Shown here one piece after another: positions 16,382-25,720 of a DNA stretch of 64,000 nt. The first letter of the stretch is position 1, and each line of letters begins with the position of its first letter. Origin of the DNA: Paenimyroides tangerinum (lineage in GTDB: Bacteria; Bacteroidota; Bacteroidia; Flavobacteriales; Flavobacteriaceae); NCBI RefSeq assembly GCF_003865405.1, contig NZ_RQVQ01000010.1:1-64000 (forward strand), given 5' to 3'. The position numbers and the translations under genes were made by a program. The notes beneath the pieces were generated by a model. That model was not told the DNA's origin. It saw only the letters and a list, made by a program, of their open reading frames with translations, and searched no databases.

Positions 16382-19099
16382 TTAAAATGTAAATTCTATT
16401 TTAGTTCCAAAAGATAGATTAACCATATCTGTTCTAACTCGTTCGATAATAACTCCGTTTTCGTTCACATTTTCTAAAGGTTTTAAGTTTAGGAAATTGT
16501 TTACGTAAAATGAAAAACGAAAACCATTTAAGAAATCTTTAGATACACGTAAATGGAAATTATGATAAATCGCATCTAATTTTCTGTTATCTGTTGAACG
16601 ACTTCTAAAAATATGCCCGTATTTATCTGCGTTATTTTGGTCAACTTCAGGAATCAAATGCTTGTCTAAATTTGCATCCAAATAAGCATAAGGTTGTGTG
16701 TTTCTGTCATAGAATTCATCTCTAATTAAGAAATGTTCTGAACGAACTGAAACAATTAATCCTAAAGTTGGATTGTGATACGTTAAGTTTCCACCAATCT
16801 GAAAGTTTTTAAATTTTACATCATAAGGTTTGAAAACGCCGTAAACTTCAGGTTTTGTAACTTGAGTTGAACGGATGTACGTATCAATATTATTTCGGTT
16901 TGTTGTTTCTACATAACTACCGTTAATATCAAAACTTATATTTTTTAGTAAGCTTGGCTTTAATGAAAAGAAAAACTCAATTCCTCTATCGGTAGAATTA
17001 AACTTATTTACAATTCGATTTTGGAAATAATAATAATCCTTATATCCAACAATTTCATAATCAGGTTGTGTTGTTCCGTTATTTAGAACTTCAATCTCAG
17101 CTAACGGACGAATGATTGGATATGCTTCGTCTGTAATTCCGTTCTTCAATTTATTCTCGTAAGCTGTTACGTTTAAAGTTCCAAAAGGTAACATCACATC
17201 ATAACCAATCTCTGCACGGTATGATTTTGACGGACCTAAATTTGGATTGTTAATGTCGTCGATAAACGTTTGAACAAAAGCCACGTTGTAAACTCCAGGT
17301 AAACGATAATCACCTAAAACCACATCGTAATATCTCGGACCTGTATATATTTGGTTTAATGAAGGAGCTTTTCCTGTGATTCCGTAGCCAGCTCTGAATT
17401 TCATTTTAGGAATTTCGTAATATGCATTTACACGAGGTGCTAACATATTAATTCCGTAAAAATTATCGTATCGTAAACCACCTGTTACATTTAGTTTGCT
17501 GTTTTCAAAGAAATGAACCATTTCATCTTCAACATAAGCAGATAAGATAGTTTCTGCTTTTACGAATTGACCATAATTAAACGGACGAAATCCGACTCCA
17601 CCATCTCCAGAACCTAAACCATAAAAATTAACTTGTGTATCTGGTGAACCTAATCTTCCTTTTCCTTTATTATCGCTCATTCGATATTCAACACCATAAC
17701 TGAATAAGTGATCTGTATTTGCAAAACTCAAGTTTTTACTGAATTGAACCGAAGCAAATGCGCTGATTGGTTTTCCGTCAACTGCTTTTTCATATCGATA
17801 AGATGGAGCGGTGTACGAACCCAAATAAACGCCTTCTTCTAAACTTGTTCCAATTACTTCTCCGCCAACATTCACTGTTTTTGCATCGAATGAATATTGT
17901 TTGGTGTATTTAAAATTGGCATTGATGTTTAAATTATCAAATAGTTTTTTATCTGCATTCCATTTAAAACGATTAGAAAATCCATAATCGGTTCTATCGT
18001 TTTTTGTGATTTTATTTTCTTTATTTTCAGCTTCGTAATTCGCATTGTCTTTATTAAATCCGTAATCAAAAGAAAATGAATTTCTAACTTTTTTTGATTT
18101 GTCATTCCAAGTCCACATCAACTGCGTGTTGATACGTTCATACGAAGTATAAGTTGATCTCGGATCTGAATTAGAATCTAAATAATCAACGGTTGCATTT
18201 AAAGCTCCTGCACGTTCTCCTAATCTAAATCCTTTTGTGAAGGTATGTTGCATAGTTCCTTCGCGTAATGAACTTGATATTTTGTAAGGAGATACTCCAG
18301 CTCTTTGTTCAATTTTTATTAGTCCAGAAGTTAAATCTCCATATCGAACAGATGGTACTCCTTGTACAACTTCGATGCTTTCAATGTTGTCAGTAGCAAT
18401 ACCACGTAAATCTGAACCGTAATTTGCATTGGTAAAACTTCCATTAAACGATGAAGCTCCATCTCCAAATCCTAAAAGGCTATTTGAGTTAAATGTATTT
18501 CCGTTATTTGAACCATAAGATTGCATATTTTCATTATTCCCCATCGGAATTCCATCTAAATAAATTGCAGTTCCGAATGATTTATTACCGAATGCATTAT
18601 CTGAAATAGTTCTTGGTCTTGCTGTTCTAAAAGCAATTGTTTTAAATTCGTTTAATGTGAAATTAGTAATAGATTGACCAGGTAATAATTCTAAAACATC
18701 GTTTAACGACATCGCTTGAACTTGATCAATTTGCTCTCTTCCAAGCTTTATTTCCGAGAACTTGTCTGATTTTTTTACGTTAATAACCAATTCATCTAAA
18801 CGTAAATCTTGATCATCAAGATATATAGTTTGTACGATTCTAAACGTATCTGATGTAAATGAAATAATTTTTTCTTGTTTGCCTAAAATTTTAAAAGCAA
18901 GTTTTAAGTTTTTTGTTGAATTTGTATCTATTTCAAAACTTCCGTCAATATCTGAAAGAACCCATTTTTGGGTATTAACATCTTCAACGATAACAGAAGA
19001 AATAGGCTGACCTGTTTCAGTACTTAGTATAATTCCTTTAAAACGATCTTGTGCAAATAATGAAGTGCTTAGGCACAAAAGAAATATTAAGTATTTCAC
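16382..19099 (-). CDS. TonB-dependent outer-membrane receptor
   Basis: The 905-residue protein has a signal peptide (residues 1-16), a carboxypeptidase-D-regulatory-like domain (about 20-105, FKGIILSTETGQPISSVIVE), a plug (about 110-260, with LNDVLELLPGQSI and GIATDNIESIEVVQGVPSVR) and a 22-strand-type barrel ending in KIEFTF. It imports a substrate across the outer membrane using the TonB system; a TonB gene lies at 22053. Its partners in the operon are a DUF4876-like lipoprotein, a predicted barrel and a di-haem peroxidase. The substrate is not evident; a metal complex or haem is my guess. Confidence 0.9.
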   Translation of the reverse strand: MKYLIFLLCLSTSLFAQDRFKGIILSTETGQPISSVIVEDVNTQKWVLSDIDGSFEIDTNSTKNLKLAFKILGKQEKIISFTSDTFRIVQTIYLDDQDLRLDELVINVKKSDKFSEIKLGREQIDQVQAMSLNDVLELLPGQSITNFTLNEFKTIAFRTARPRTISDNAFGNKSFGTAIYLDGIPMGNNENMQSYGSNNGNTFNSNSLLGFGDGASSFNGSFTNANYGSDLRGIATDNIESIEVVQGVPSVRYGDLTSGLIKIEQRAGVSPYKISSSLREGTMQHTFTKGFRLGERAGALNATVDYLDSNSDPRSTYTSYERINTQLMWTWNDKSKKVRNSFSFDYGFNKDNANYEAENKENKITKNDRTDYGFSNRFKWNADKKLFDNLNINANFKYTKQYSFDAKTVNVGGEVIGTSLEEGVYLGSYTAPSYRYEKAVDGKPISAFASVQFSKNLSFANTDHLFSYGVEYRMSDNKGKGRLGSPDTQVNFYGLGSGDGGVGFRPFNYGQFVKAETILSAYVEDEMVHFFENSKLNVTGGLRYDNFYGINMLAPRVNAYYEIPKMKFRAGYGITGKAPSLNQIYTGPRYYDVVLGDYRLPGVYNVAFVQTFIDDINNPNLGPSKSYRAEIGYDVMLPFGTLNVTAYENKLKNGITDEAYPIIRPLAEIEVLNNGTTQPDYEIVGYKDYYYFQNRIVNKFNSTDRGIEFFFSLKPSLLKNISFDINGSYVETTNRNNIDTYIRSTQVTKPEVYGVFKPYDVKFKNFQIGGNLTYHNPTLGLIVSVRSEHFLIRDEFYDRNTQPYAYLDANLDKHLIPEVDQNNADKYGHIFRSRSTDNRKLDAIYHNFHLRVSKDFLNGFRFSFYVNNFLNLKPLENVNENGVIIERVRTDMVNLSFGTKIEFTF

Positions 19100-19116
19100 T
19101 TTTTTTATATTTTCTG

Positions 19117-19124
19117 CAAAGTTA
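19117..19124 (-). promoter_or_regulatory. candidate -7 element of the TonB receptor operon
   Basis: TAACTTTG on the minus strand matches TAnnTTTG, 17 bases before the ATG. It fits a leader of ordinary length for the operon. Confidence 0.6.
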
Positions 19125-19263
19125 AGAATAAAAGTTTATTTAGACTTAGAATAAATAAGAATTTTTCTATTTCTTGAAATGTTAAATTTTAGTTGGTTTA
19201 TTAATATAGATTAAGTTTAAACGTATTCCGTTTTTGTAACTTTACATTATAAAATTTGAGAAT

Positions 19264-20091
19264 ATGAACAACCTATATAATTTCACAAAAGATTTTAAAG
19301 TTAGAGAAAAATTGCAGCCTGTTTTTTTTATAGGTCACGGATCTCCAATGAATGGAATTGAAAATAATGTTTTCTCAGAACAATGGAAAAAAATTGGTAA
19401 ACAAATCGATTTACCGAGTGCTGTTTTAGTAATTTCTGCGCATTGGTTGACAAAAGGGACTCACGTTACCGCAATGAAAGAACCTAAAACAATTCACGAT
19501 TTTGGTGGTTTTCCTCAAGCTTTGTTCGATGTGCAATATCCTGCTCCTGGAAGTCCATTTTTGGCCGGTGAAACGGCTAAATTAATCACTTCTACAGATG
19601 TAGGTTTAGATCACGATTGGGGATTAGATCACGGAACGTGGACCGTTGTTCGTCATATGTTTCCAGATGCAAATGTTCCAGTATTACAGTTAAGTATCGA
19701 TTATAATCAACCTGCTTCATACCATTATAATTTAGCTAAACAATTATTTGATTTAAGAAAAAGAGGTGTTTTAATTCTGGGTTCAGGTAATATGATTCAC
19801 AACCTTAGAATGTTAGATTGGCGTTCAATAGATTCTCCAGGTTTTGGATTTGATTGGGCGATTGAATTAAACGATATTTTTAAAAAGAAAATTCTGTCTA
19901 AAGATCATACATCGTTAATAAATTACGAAGGATTAAGTAAAAATGCTAAACTTGCCATTCCAACACCAGATCATTATTATCCAATGATTTATAATTTAGC
20001 ATTACAATCAGAAAAAGACAATGTTGAATTCTTTAATGATGATTATGTTGGCGGTTCTTTAAGTATGACTTCTTTTAGATTTGGATTATAA
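19264..20091 (+). CDS. ygiD: 4,5-DOPA-extradiol-type dioxygenase (YgiD family)
   Basis: The 275-residue protein belongs to the class III extradiol dioxygenase family. Likely metal-binding histidines are H25 in GHGSPMNG, H60 in ISAHWLTKG, and the one in GSGNMIHNLRML; DHDWGLDHGTW and PDHYYPMIYNLAL are further family motifs. YgiD of E. coli cleaves L-DOPA in vitro, but the natural substrate here is unknown. It is divergent from the TonB receptor operon and 30 bases before an esterase gene. Confidence 0.85.
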   Translation: MNNLYNFTKDFKVREKLQPVFFIGHGSPMNGIENNVFSEQWKKIGKQIDLPSAVLVISAHWLTKGTHVTAMKEPKTIHDFGGFPQALFDVQYPAPGSPFLAGETAKLITSTDVGLDHDWGLDHGTWTVVRHMFPDANVPVLQLSIDYNQPASYHYNLAKQLFDLRKRGVLILGSGNMIHNLRMLDWRSIDSPGFGFDWAIELNDIFKKKILSKDHTSLINYEGLSKNAKLAIPTPDHYYPMIYNLALQSEKDNVEFFNDDYVGGSLSMTSFRFGL

Positions 20092-20121
20092 ACGCATTAT
20101 GCACTATCTTTACTTTTCATA

Positions 20122-20835
20122 ATGAAATTGAAAATGAAAAAGATAGTGCTTTTTTTATTATTATTAATAAGTAGTTTTTCACAAGCGCAACCTAAAGCAA
20201 TTATTGGAGAAACCGATTATAATTTTTGGATCAACCTTCCAAAACAAGAAATCTTAGAAAATAAACCTCCTGTTATTATTTTTCTACATGGACGTAGTTT
20301 GTCAGGAACAGATATTAATCGTGTTAAACGTTATGGTATTTTACGTGCAATAGAAAAAGGTAGAAATATTCCAGCAATTATCGTCGCTCCTCAATTACCT
20401 TTTGGACCTTGGAATCCTGATAAAATCAACCAAGTTTTAGAATATGTTCAAAAAAATTATGAGATAGATTCTACACGAATTTATGTAACAGGAATGAGCT
20501 TAGGTTCTTACGGTACGATGAAATTTGTAAGTAAATATCACGATAAAATTGCAGCAGCTGTTTCTATTTGTGGTGGAGGTGAAGAAGCTGATGCTTGTAA
20601 TTTATCCGAAGTTCCGATTAAAGTTATTCACGGTGATAAAGATTTTATTGTACGTTTGTCCGAATCTCAAAAAATTGTCAACGCTATAAGAAAATGTAAT
20701 AAAAATGCACCACTCGAATTTCAAATCGTAAAAGGTGGTACACACGGAAGTGTTGAGAATTTTTATAGAGAAGATGCAATCTACGAATGGTTGTTTAAAC
20801 ATTCAAAAGCAAATATGTCTGAACTTAATTTATAA
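20122..20835 (+). CDS. secreted alpha/beta-hydrolase (esterase-like)
   Basis: The 237-residue product has a signal peptide ending SFSQAQ and an alpha/beta-hydrolase core: oxyanion loop FLHGRSLSG, nucleophile in GMSLGSYG, acid in HGDKDFIV and His in GGTHGSV. It resembles dienelactone hydrolase or polyhydroxybutyrate-depolymerase-like esterases of the periplasm. The substrate is unknown. ATG 20134 is an equally possible start, removing MKLK; both leave the signal peptide intact. A TATCTTTA at 20105-20112 is close to the promoter consensus. Confidence 0.75.
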   Translation: MKLKMKKIVLFLLLLISSFSQAQPKAIIGETDYNFWINLPKQEILENKPPVIIFLHGRSLSGTDINRVKRYGILRAIEKGRNIPAIIVAPQLPFGPWNPDKINQVLEYVQKNYEIDSTRIYVTGMSLGSYGTMKFVSKYHDKIAAAVSICGGGEEADACNLSEVPIKVIHGDKDFIVRLSESQKIVNAIRKCNKNAPLEFQIVKGGTHGSVENFYREDAIYEWLFKHSKANMSELNL

Positions 20836-20851
20836 ATTACGTAATATTCAA

Positions 20852-20859
20852 TATATTTG
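20852..20859 (+). promoter_or_regulatory. candidate -7 element of ychF
   Basis: TATATTTG matches TAnnTTTG, 37 bases before the ychF start codon. Confidence 0.55.
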
Positions 20860-20896
20860 CAAACTTAAAAATCAAAGATAAAATACATTCACATAT

Positions 20897-21991
20897 ATGA
20901 AAGCAGGAATTGTAGGCTTACCTAACGTTGGAAAATCAACTTTATTCAACTGTTTATCGAACGCAAAAGCACAAAGTGCAAACTTTCCATTCTGTACAAT
21001 CGAACCAAATATTGGGGTTGTAAACGTTCCAGATCCAAGAATCAATCGTTTAGAAGAATTGGTGAAACCAGAACGCGTACAAATGGCAACTGTTGATATT
21101 GTTGATATTGCAGGTTTGGTAAAAGGAGCAAGTAAAGGTGAAGGTTTAGGAAATCAATTCTTAGGAAATATTAGAGAATGTAACGCTATCATTCACGTTT
21201 TACGTTGTTTTGATAACGATAATATTGTTCACGTTGATGGTAATGTAAATCCAATTCGCGATAAAGAAACGATCGATATCGAATTACAACTTAAAGATTT
21301 AGAAACGGTTGAAAAACGTTTAGAAAAAGTAAAAAAAGCAGCTAAAACTGGAAATAAAGAAGCGCAAGTTGAGGCAGCTTTATTAGAAAGAATTCGTACA
21401 ACTTTATTAGAAGGAGTTTCAGCTCGTACGGTTGTTCCTCAAAATAATGATGAAGAAGAATTAATGGAAGCTTTCCAATTAATTACAGCTAAACCAGTTT
21501 TGTATGTTTGTAACGTAAACGAAGAAGCTGCTGTTAACGGAAATGCTTATGTTGAGCAAGTTAAAGAATTAGTTAAAGACGAAAACGCTGAGGTAATTAT
21601 CTTATCTGTTGGAGCTGAGGCTGATATTACAGAATTAGAAAGTTACGAAGAACGTCAGGTTTTCTTAGAAGATATGGGATTAACGGAACCAGGTTCGGCA
21701 GTTTTAATTCGTGCAGCTTATAAATTATTAAACTTACAAACGTATTTCACAGCTGGGGTAAAAGAAGTTCGTGCTTGGACTATTAAAGTTGGAGATACAG
21801 CTCCGAAAGCTGCAGGTGTAATTCATACTGATTTCGAAAAAGGTTTCATCCGTGCTGAGGTAATCGCTTTTGAAGATTTTTCAAATTATGGTTCAGAAGC
21901 TAAAGTAAAAGAAGCAGGTAAATTAAGAGTTGAAGGGAAAGAATATATCGTTAAAGATGGTGATGTTATGCACTTCCGTTTTAACGTATAA
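20897..21991 (+). CDS. ychF: ribosome-binding ATPase YchF
   Basis: The 364-residue Obg-family P-loop protein has G1 GLPNVGKS (residues 6-13), the YchF-specific NFPFCTIEPN, G3 DIAGLVKGAS, the NVNEE in place of the usual NKxD that gives ATP preference, a coiled-coil insertion (about 130-200) and a C-terminal TGS domain ending VKDGDVMHFRFNV. It binds the ribosome and is linked to stress responses. It is monocistronic and closed by a bidirectional terminator shared with tonB. Confidence 0.95.
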   Translation: MKAGIVGLPNVGKSTLFNCLSNAKAQSANFPFCTIEPNIGVVNVPDPRINRLEELVKPERVQMATVDIVDIAGLVKGASKGEGLGNQFLGNIRECNAIIHVLRCFDNDNIVHVDGNVNPIRDKETIDIELQLKDLETVEKRLEKVKKAAKTGNKEAQVEAALLERIRTTLLEGVSARTVVPQNNDEEELMEAFQLITAKPVLYVCNVNEEAAVNGNAYVEQVKELVKDENAEVIILSVGAEADITELESYEERQVFLEDMGLTEPGSAVLIRAAYKLLNLQTYFTAGVKEVRAWTIKVGDTAPKAAGVIHTDFEKGFIRAEVIAFEDFSNYGSEAKVKEAGKLRVEGKEYIVKDGDVMHFRFNV

Positions 21992-22011
21992 TTTTCAAAA
22001 AATATAAATAC

Positions 22012-22044
22012 AAAAAAAATCCAAACGAAAGTTTGGATTTTTTT
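22012..22044. terminator. bidirectional terminator between ychF and tonB
   Basis: ATCCAAAC (22019-22026) pairs with GTTTGGAT (22031-22038) around a GAAA loop, A-run on the left and T-run on the right, so it can stop convergent transcription from both sides. Confidence 0.9.
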
Positions 22045-22052
22045 ATTAGTGC

Positions 22053-22952
22053 TTATCTCAATTGAATTTTAATCGGAAGCGTAAACATTGAACGAACTTT
22101 TTTACCGTTGTGTTCAGCTGCTTTCCATTTTGGCATATTTTTCAAAATACGTTCCGCTTCTTTTCCAACTCCGTGTTTGTCATCAATGATTTGAATGTCT
22201 GTAAAAGAACCATCTTTTTCTACTACAAATTTTACTTTTACAACAATTTCATTTGCGCTTGTACTCAAATCTTGTGAAGATAATTTTTTTGCAAAAGTAG
22301 AGTAGAAGCGATCAAAACCTTCTTTTGGCTCTGCTTTGTTTTGTCTTAAATTATAAATTTTATCATCTACTTTCTCAACAGTTGTTGTTGCCTCAGTTGT
22401 TGTTCTGTTTTCGCCTTCAACACCTTCAGTTGCTAAACCCGTATTTTCACCTTTAGATTTTAGTCTTCCATATTCTGTATCTGCATCAGAATCTGCAACA
22501 CCTGAATTAATTTTATCAGTAAATTCATCTTGAGCAGTTATTTTACCTTTTGCGTTATCATCTGTTGTAACAGTAATTTCAGTTAACGTTTTGTTCTCCT
22601 GAACATCTGTTCTTGCTGAACTCGCTTCTGTTTTGGTGTCTTTTTTATCTTCTACAATTGGATTGTCCTTCGGTTCTATTTTTGGTTCTACCTTTGGTTC
22701 TATTTTTGGCTCAACTTCTGTTGGATTCATCGGATCACCGTCAACTAAAATAACTGTTACTGTTTTGTTTGCATTTGATGCGTATAAATATGAACCGCCA
22801 AATATTAAACTTAAACCTCCAATTCCAAAAACCAAAGCCAATGCTGTATTTTTTACATTTTCTTGTCTTAATTTATAAGCACCATATAATTTATTGCGTC
22901 CTTCAAATACAATGTTAGACCAATCTTTTCCTAAATAATTGAAATTTCCCAT
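22053..22952 (-). CDS. tonB: energy transducer TonB
   Basis: The 299-residue inner-membrane protein links the proton motive force to outer-membrane receptors. After a short cytoplasmic start (NIVFEGRNKLYGAYKLRQEN, typical of Bacteroidota TonB) comes one transmembrane helix (about 36-58), a periplasmic linker with PKIEPKVEPKIEPK repeats and acidic, Thr-rich sequence, and a TonB C-terminal domain (about 205-299, VKVKFVVEKDGSFTDIQI and ILKNMPKWKAAEHNGKKV). No exbB or exbD is in the window. It could serve the receptor at 16382. Confidence 0.88.
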   Translation of the reverse strand: MGNFNYLGKDWSNIVFEGRNKLYGAYKLRQENVKNTALALVFGIGGLSLIFGGSYLYASNANKTVTVILVDGDPMNPTEVEPKIEPKVEPKIEPKDNPIVEDKKDTKTEASSARTDVQENKTLTEITVTTDDNAKGKITAQDEFTDKINSGVADSDADTEYGRLKSKGENTGLATEGVEGENRTTTEATTTVEKVDDKIYNLRQNKAEPKEGFDRFYSTFAKKLSSQDLSTSANEIVVKVKFVVEKDGSFTDIQIIDDKHGVGKEAERILKNMPKWKAAEHNGKKVRSMFTLPIKIQLR

Positions 22953-23231
22953 GACTTTAAATTTAAAAATTAGAATTTTATTAAGTTTTGTTTTTTTAAC
23001 AATAAACGTATTGTTTATTTTGATTATATAGTCATAACGTAAAATATGTTTTAAATATTGTTCTGTTTATTAGTGGTAATTTAGTTAAAGTTTTTGGTTA
23101 AACTTTAATTTTAACAGAATTCGAATGTTAAAGTTTTGAATGTGTTCTTGTACTGAGATATGTTTTTATTATCAAATCAATTTCATTTTTCAAATAGTTG
23201 CTTTCTATTGAAATTGTTTTTGGATAATTCG
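22953..23231. other. divergent regulatory region with two inverted repeats
   Basis: No gene is seen between tonB and pepD. It holds two inverted repeats: AACAATA-aacg-TATTGTT (22998-23015) close upstream of tonB, and TTAAAGTTT-ttggtt-AAACTTTAA (23085-23108). Either could be an operator for tonB or pepD; no known regulator consensus is recognised. Confidence 0.45.
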
Positions 23232-23239
23232 TAAATTTG
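23232..23239 (+). promoter_or_regulatory. candidate -7 element of pepD
   Basis: TAAATTTG matches TAnnTTTG, with a TTG at 23208-23210 upstream and the ATG 34 bases downstream. Confidence 0.6.
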
Positions 23240-23273
23240 GATTTTAAAACAGTAAAATTTTACACATTATATA

Positions 23274-24737
23274 ATGAGTCAAGAAGTAAGAAATTTAGAA
23301 CCAAAAGTTCTTTGGAATAAATTCGCTGACCTGAATGCAGTTCCTCGTCCTTCAAAAAAAGAAGAAAGAGTAATTGCTTTTATGATGGAATTCGGTGAAA
23401 AGTTAGGTTTACCAACGATTAAAGACCACGTAGGAAACGTAATTATTAAAAAGCCTGCAACTCCAGGAATGGAAAATCGTAAAACAGTGGTTTTACAATC
23501 GCATTTGGATATGGTGCATCAAAAAAACAACGATACCGTTTTTGATTTTGATACTCAAGGAATTGAAATGTATGTTGATGGTGACTGGGTTCGTGCAAAC
23601 GGAACAACCTTAGGTGCAGACAATGGTTTAGGAGTTGCAACAATTATGGCAATCTTAGAATCTACGGATATTCCGCATCCAGCGATTGAAGCTTTGTTTA
23701 CTATCGATGAAGAAACCGGTATGACTGGTGCAATGGGATTACAAGGTGGAATGCTTGAAGGTCAAATTCTTTTGAATTTAGATACAGAAGAAGATGATGA
23801 AATTGATATCGGTTGTGCTGGTGGTGTAGATGTAACTGCTGTTGCTGAATACGATGAAGAAGAAACTCCTGAAGGTTCTGTTGCTTATCAAATTACCGTT
23901 AAAGGTTTAGTTGGTGGACATTCAGGAATGGATATTCATAAAGGTTTAGGTAATGCAAACAAATTGATGAATCGTTTATTGTTTGATGGTTTTGATAATT
24001 TTGGTTTACAAATTTCTGAAATCAACGGAGGAAGTTTACGTAACGCAATTCCACGTGAAAGTGTTGCAAAAGTGATTATTGCTCAAGCGTATGACGAAGC
24101 TTTTGTTTTTGATATGCAACAAATTGTAAACGAAATTAAAGCTGAATTTGCTTCGACAGAACCTAATTTAGAGGTTGTTTTTGAAAAATTGGAAACGTTG
24201 CCTGCAAAAGTAATGCCTCCTGTTGCTCAATTCTATTTTGTTCGTGCAATGTACACAGCTCATAACGGAGTATATAGAATGAGTGCTGATTTCGAAGGAT
24301 TGGTTGAAACTTCAAATAATATTGCTAAAGTAAATGTTGGAGAAGGAAAATTATCTGTAAAATGTTTAACACGTTCTTCAGTTGAAACTTCTAAATTTGA
24401 TTTAGCAAATGCGTTACGTTCTGCTTTTGAATTGATGGGATGTGAAGTTGAATTTTCTGGTTCTTATCCAGGTTGGACGCCAAACGCAAAGTCTGAAATT
24501 TTAGATGTTCTTACAGAAATATACGAAAAACAAAACGGAACGAAAGCAGATGTAGTTGCTTGTCACGCTGGTTTGGAATGTGGGATTTTAGGAACTAATT
24601 ATCCAGATATGGATATGATTTCTTTTGGTCCAACTATTAAAGGAGCGCATTCTCCAGTTGAAAGAGCTTCGATTTCTTCTGCTCAGAAATATTGGAAATT
24701 TGTTTTAGAAATTCTAAAAAATATTCCTTTAAAATAA
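23274..24737 (+). CDS. pepD: aminoacyl-histidine dipeptidase (M20 family)
   Basis: The 487-residue cytosolic zinc peptidase cleaves Xaa-His dipeptides such as carnosine and other dipeptides. M20 metal-site motifs are visible: SHLDMVHQ, GADNGLGVA, the catalytic IDEETGMTGA, LLNLDTEEDDE, and the C-terminal SFGPTIKGAHSPVER. The lid domain sits at about 215-385. Length matches PepD. It has its own promoter and terminator. Confidence 0.93.
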   Translation: MSQEVRNLEPKVLWNKFADLNAVPRPSKKEERVIAFMMEFGEKLGLPTIKDHVGNVIIKKPATPGMENRKTVVLQSHLDMVHQKNNDTVFDFDTQGIEMYVDGDWVRANGTTLGADNGLGVATIMAILESTDIPHPAIEALFTIDEETGMTGAMGLQGGMLEGQILLNLDTEEDDEIDIGCAGGVDVTAVAEYDEEETPEGSVAYQITVKGLVGGHSGMDIHKGLGNANKLMNRLLFDGFDNFGLQISEINGGSLRNAIPRESVAKVIIAQAYDEAFVFDMQQIVNEIKAEFASTEPNLEVVFEKLETLPAKVMPPVAQFYFVRAMYTAHNGVYRMSADFEGLVETSNNIAKVNVGEGKLSVKCLTRSSVETSKFDLANALRSAFELMGCEVEFSGSYPGWTPNAKSEILDVLTEIYEKQNGTKADVVACHAGLECGILGTNYPDMDMISFGPTIKGAHSPVERASISSAQKYWKFVLEILKNIPLK

Positions 24738-24754
24738 TCAGAATTATATTCATA

Positions 24755-24788
24755 AAAAAACGTCTAATTTTAAAGTTAGACGTTTTTT
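24755..24788. terminator. bidirectional terminator after pepD
   Basis: ACGTCTAA (24760-24767) pairs with TTAGACGT (24776-24783), preceded by an A run and followed by T6; it also serves the convergent lipoprotein gene. Confidence 0.9.
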
Positions 24789-24793
24789 CTGTT

Positions 24794-25567
24794 TTATCGT
24801 TTTAAATAAGTTCCTTGATAATTGATATTCAAAGAATCTTTACATTTTAATGGAATTGAATCTTTAGAAACATTTTCAAAGAAAACATGCGCTTCTCTTA
24901 CTGTAAATAAGATTTTCATCAACTGCTGTATCGAATCATTTTTCTCACTTAATTGAACTTCAATTGTGTTTTCCTTATTTAATTTACCATTAAATTTCAA
25001 AAGACATTTCGAAATTGAATCATTTATCATGTAAGAAGAAAGTTCTATAGAAATATTATTTTTCTTATTTTGAATAATCTCAAGTTTGTTATAATTCTCA
25101 GCCTGATTTCCCATAAAATACGAACCTAAATGGTCTTCAATACTAAATGGTTTTGTGCTTTTGAAAATATAATTTTTAGCTAAATCACCATCAACTTCTT
25201 TTAAATCTGAGCCAACTCTTAATATTGAATTTCCGGATTTAATTTTATAAAAAAGTTTTTCTCTATCAAATTTAGCTTCAAAAATAGAATCTTTCAACTT
25301 CCAAGTTCCCATTTTTGTTTCAGGAAGCTCATTTCTTCCTTGATAATAAATCGTTCTTGAAATAGTACTATCTTTAAAAATTCTAATAGTTGTTTCAATT
25401 CCAGCACAATCTGGGCATGGAATAATTGCTTCAAACGAATTTGAAAAAATAGAGTCAAGTAATTCAGGCTGAATCACAACAGGTGGTTTGTCTTTGTCTT
25501 TAAAATTGCACGAACCTAATGTTATAGCAGCCAAAAATATCGTTAGCAAGTGTTTTCTTGAAATCAT
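24794..25567 (-). CDS. NlpE-like lipoprotein
   Basis: The 257-residue protein has a lipobox (ITLGSCNFKDKDK). Residues about 40-135 resemble the N-terminal domain of NlpE (EAIIPCPDCAGIETTIRIF, with the CxxC, and later MGTWKLKDSIFEA), an envelope lipoprotein that senses copper or surface stress in E. coli. The C-terminal half (about 145-257) shows no family I recognise. It may monitor the envelope, but the Cpx system of E. coli is not expected in Bacteroidota, so that link is inference. Confidence 0.7.
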   Translation of the reverse strand: MISRKHLLTIFLAAITLGSCNFKDKDKPPVVIQPELLDSIFSNSFEAIIPCPDCAGIETTIRIFKDSTISRTIYYQGRNELPETKMGTWKLKDSIFEAKFDREKLFYKIKSGNSILRVGSDLKEVDGDLAKNYIFKSTKPFSIEDHLGSYFMGNQAENYNKLEIIQNKKNNISIELSSYMINDSISKCLLKFNGKLNKENTIEVQLSEKNDSIQQLMKILFTVREAHVFFENVSKDSIPLKCKDSLNINYQGTYLKR

Positions 25568-25684
25568 TATCTAAAGAAAAATGTTAATTTATTTGTACCA
25601 ATTCTAACAAAAATAGTTCCAAAAAATGGTTTTTCAAAGAGAAATTTTTTAAAAATCTTTTATAAGAAAATAAATTTCGTTTTA

Positions 25685-25692
25685 TATTTTTG
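25685..25692 (+). promoter_or_regulatory. candidate -7 element of guaA
   Basis: TATTTTTG matches TAnnTTTG, 28 bases before the ATG. A second exact match, TATTTTTG at 25710-25717, is so close to the ATG that it would give a leaderless mRNA. Confidence 0.5.
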
Positions 25693-25720
25693 AATCTTCA
25701 ATAAATGCTTATTTTTGCAC

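Noticed and set aside
22633..22878. 81-codon plus-strand frame opposite tonB
   Set aside because: It is the mirror of the PKxEPK repeat region of TonB and has no independent support.
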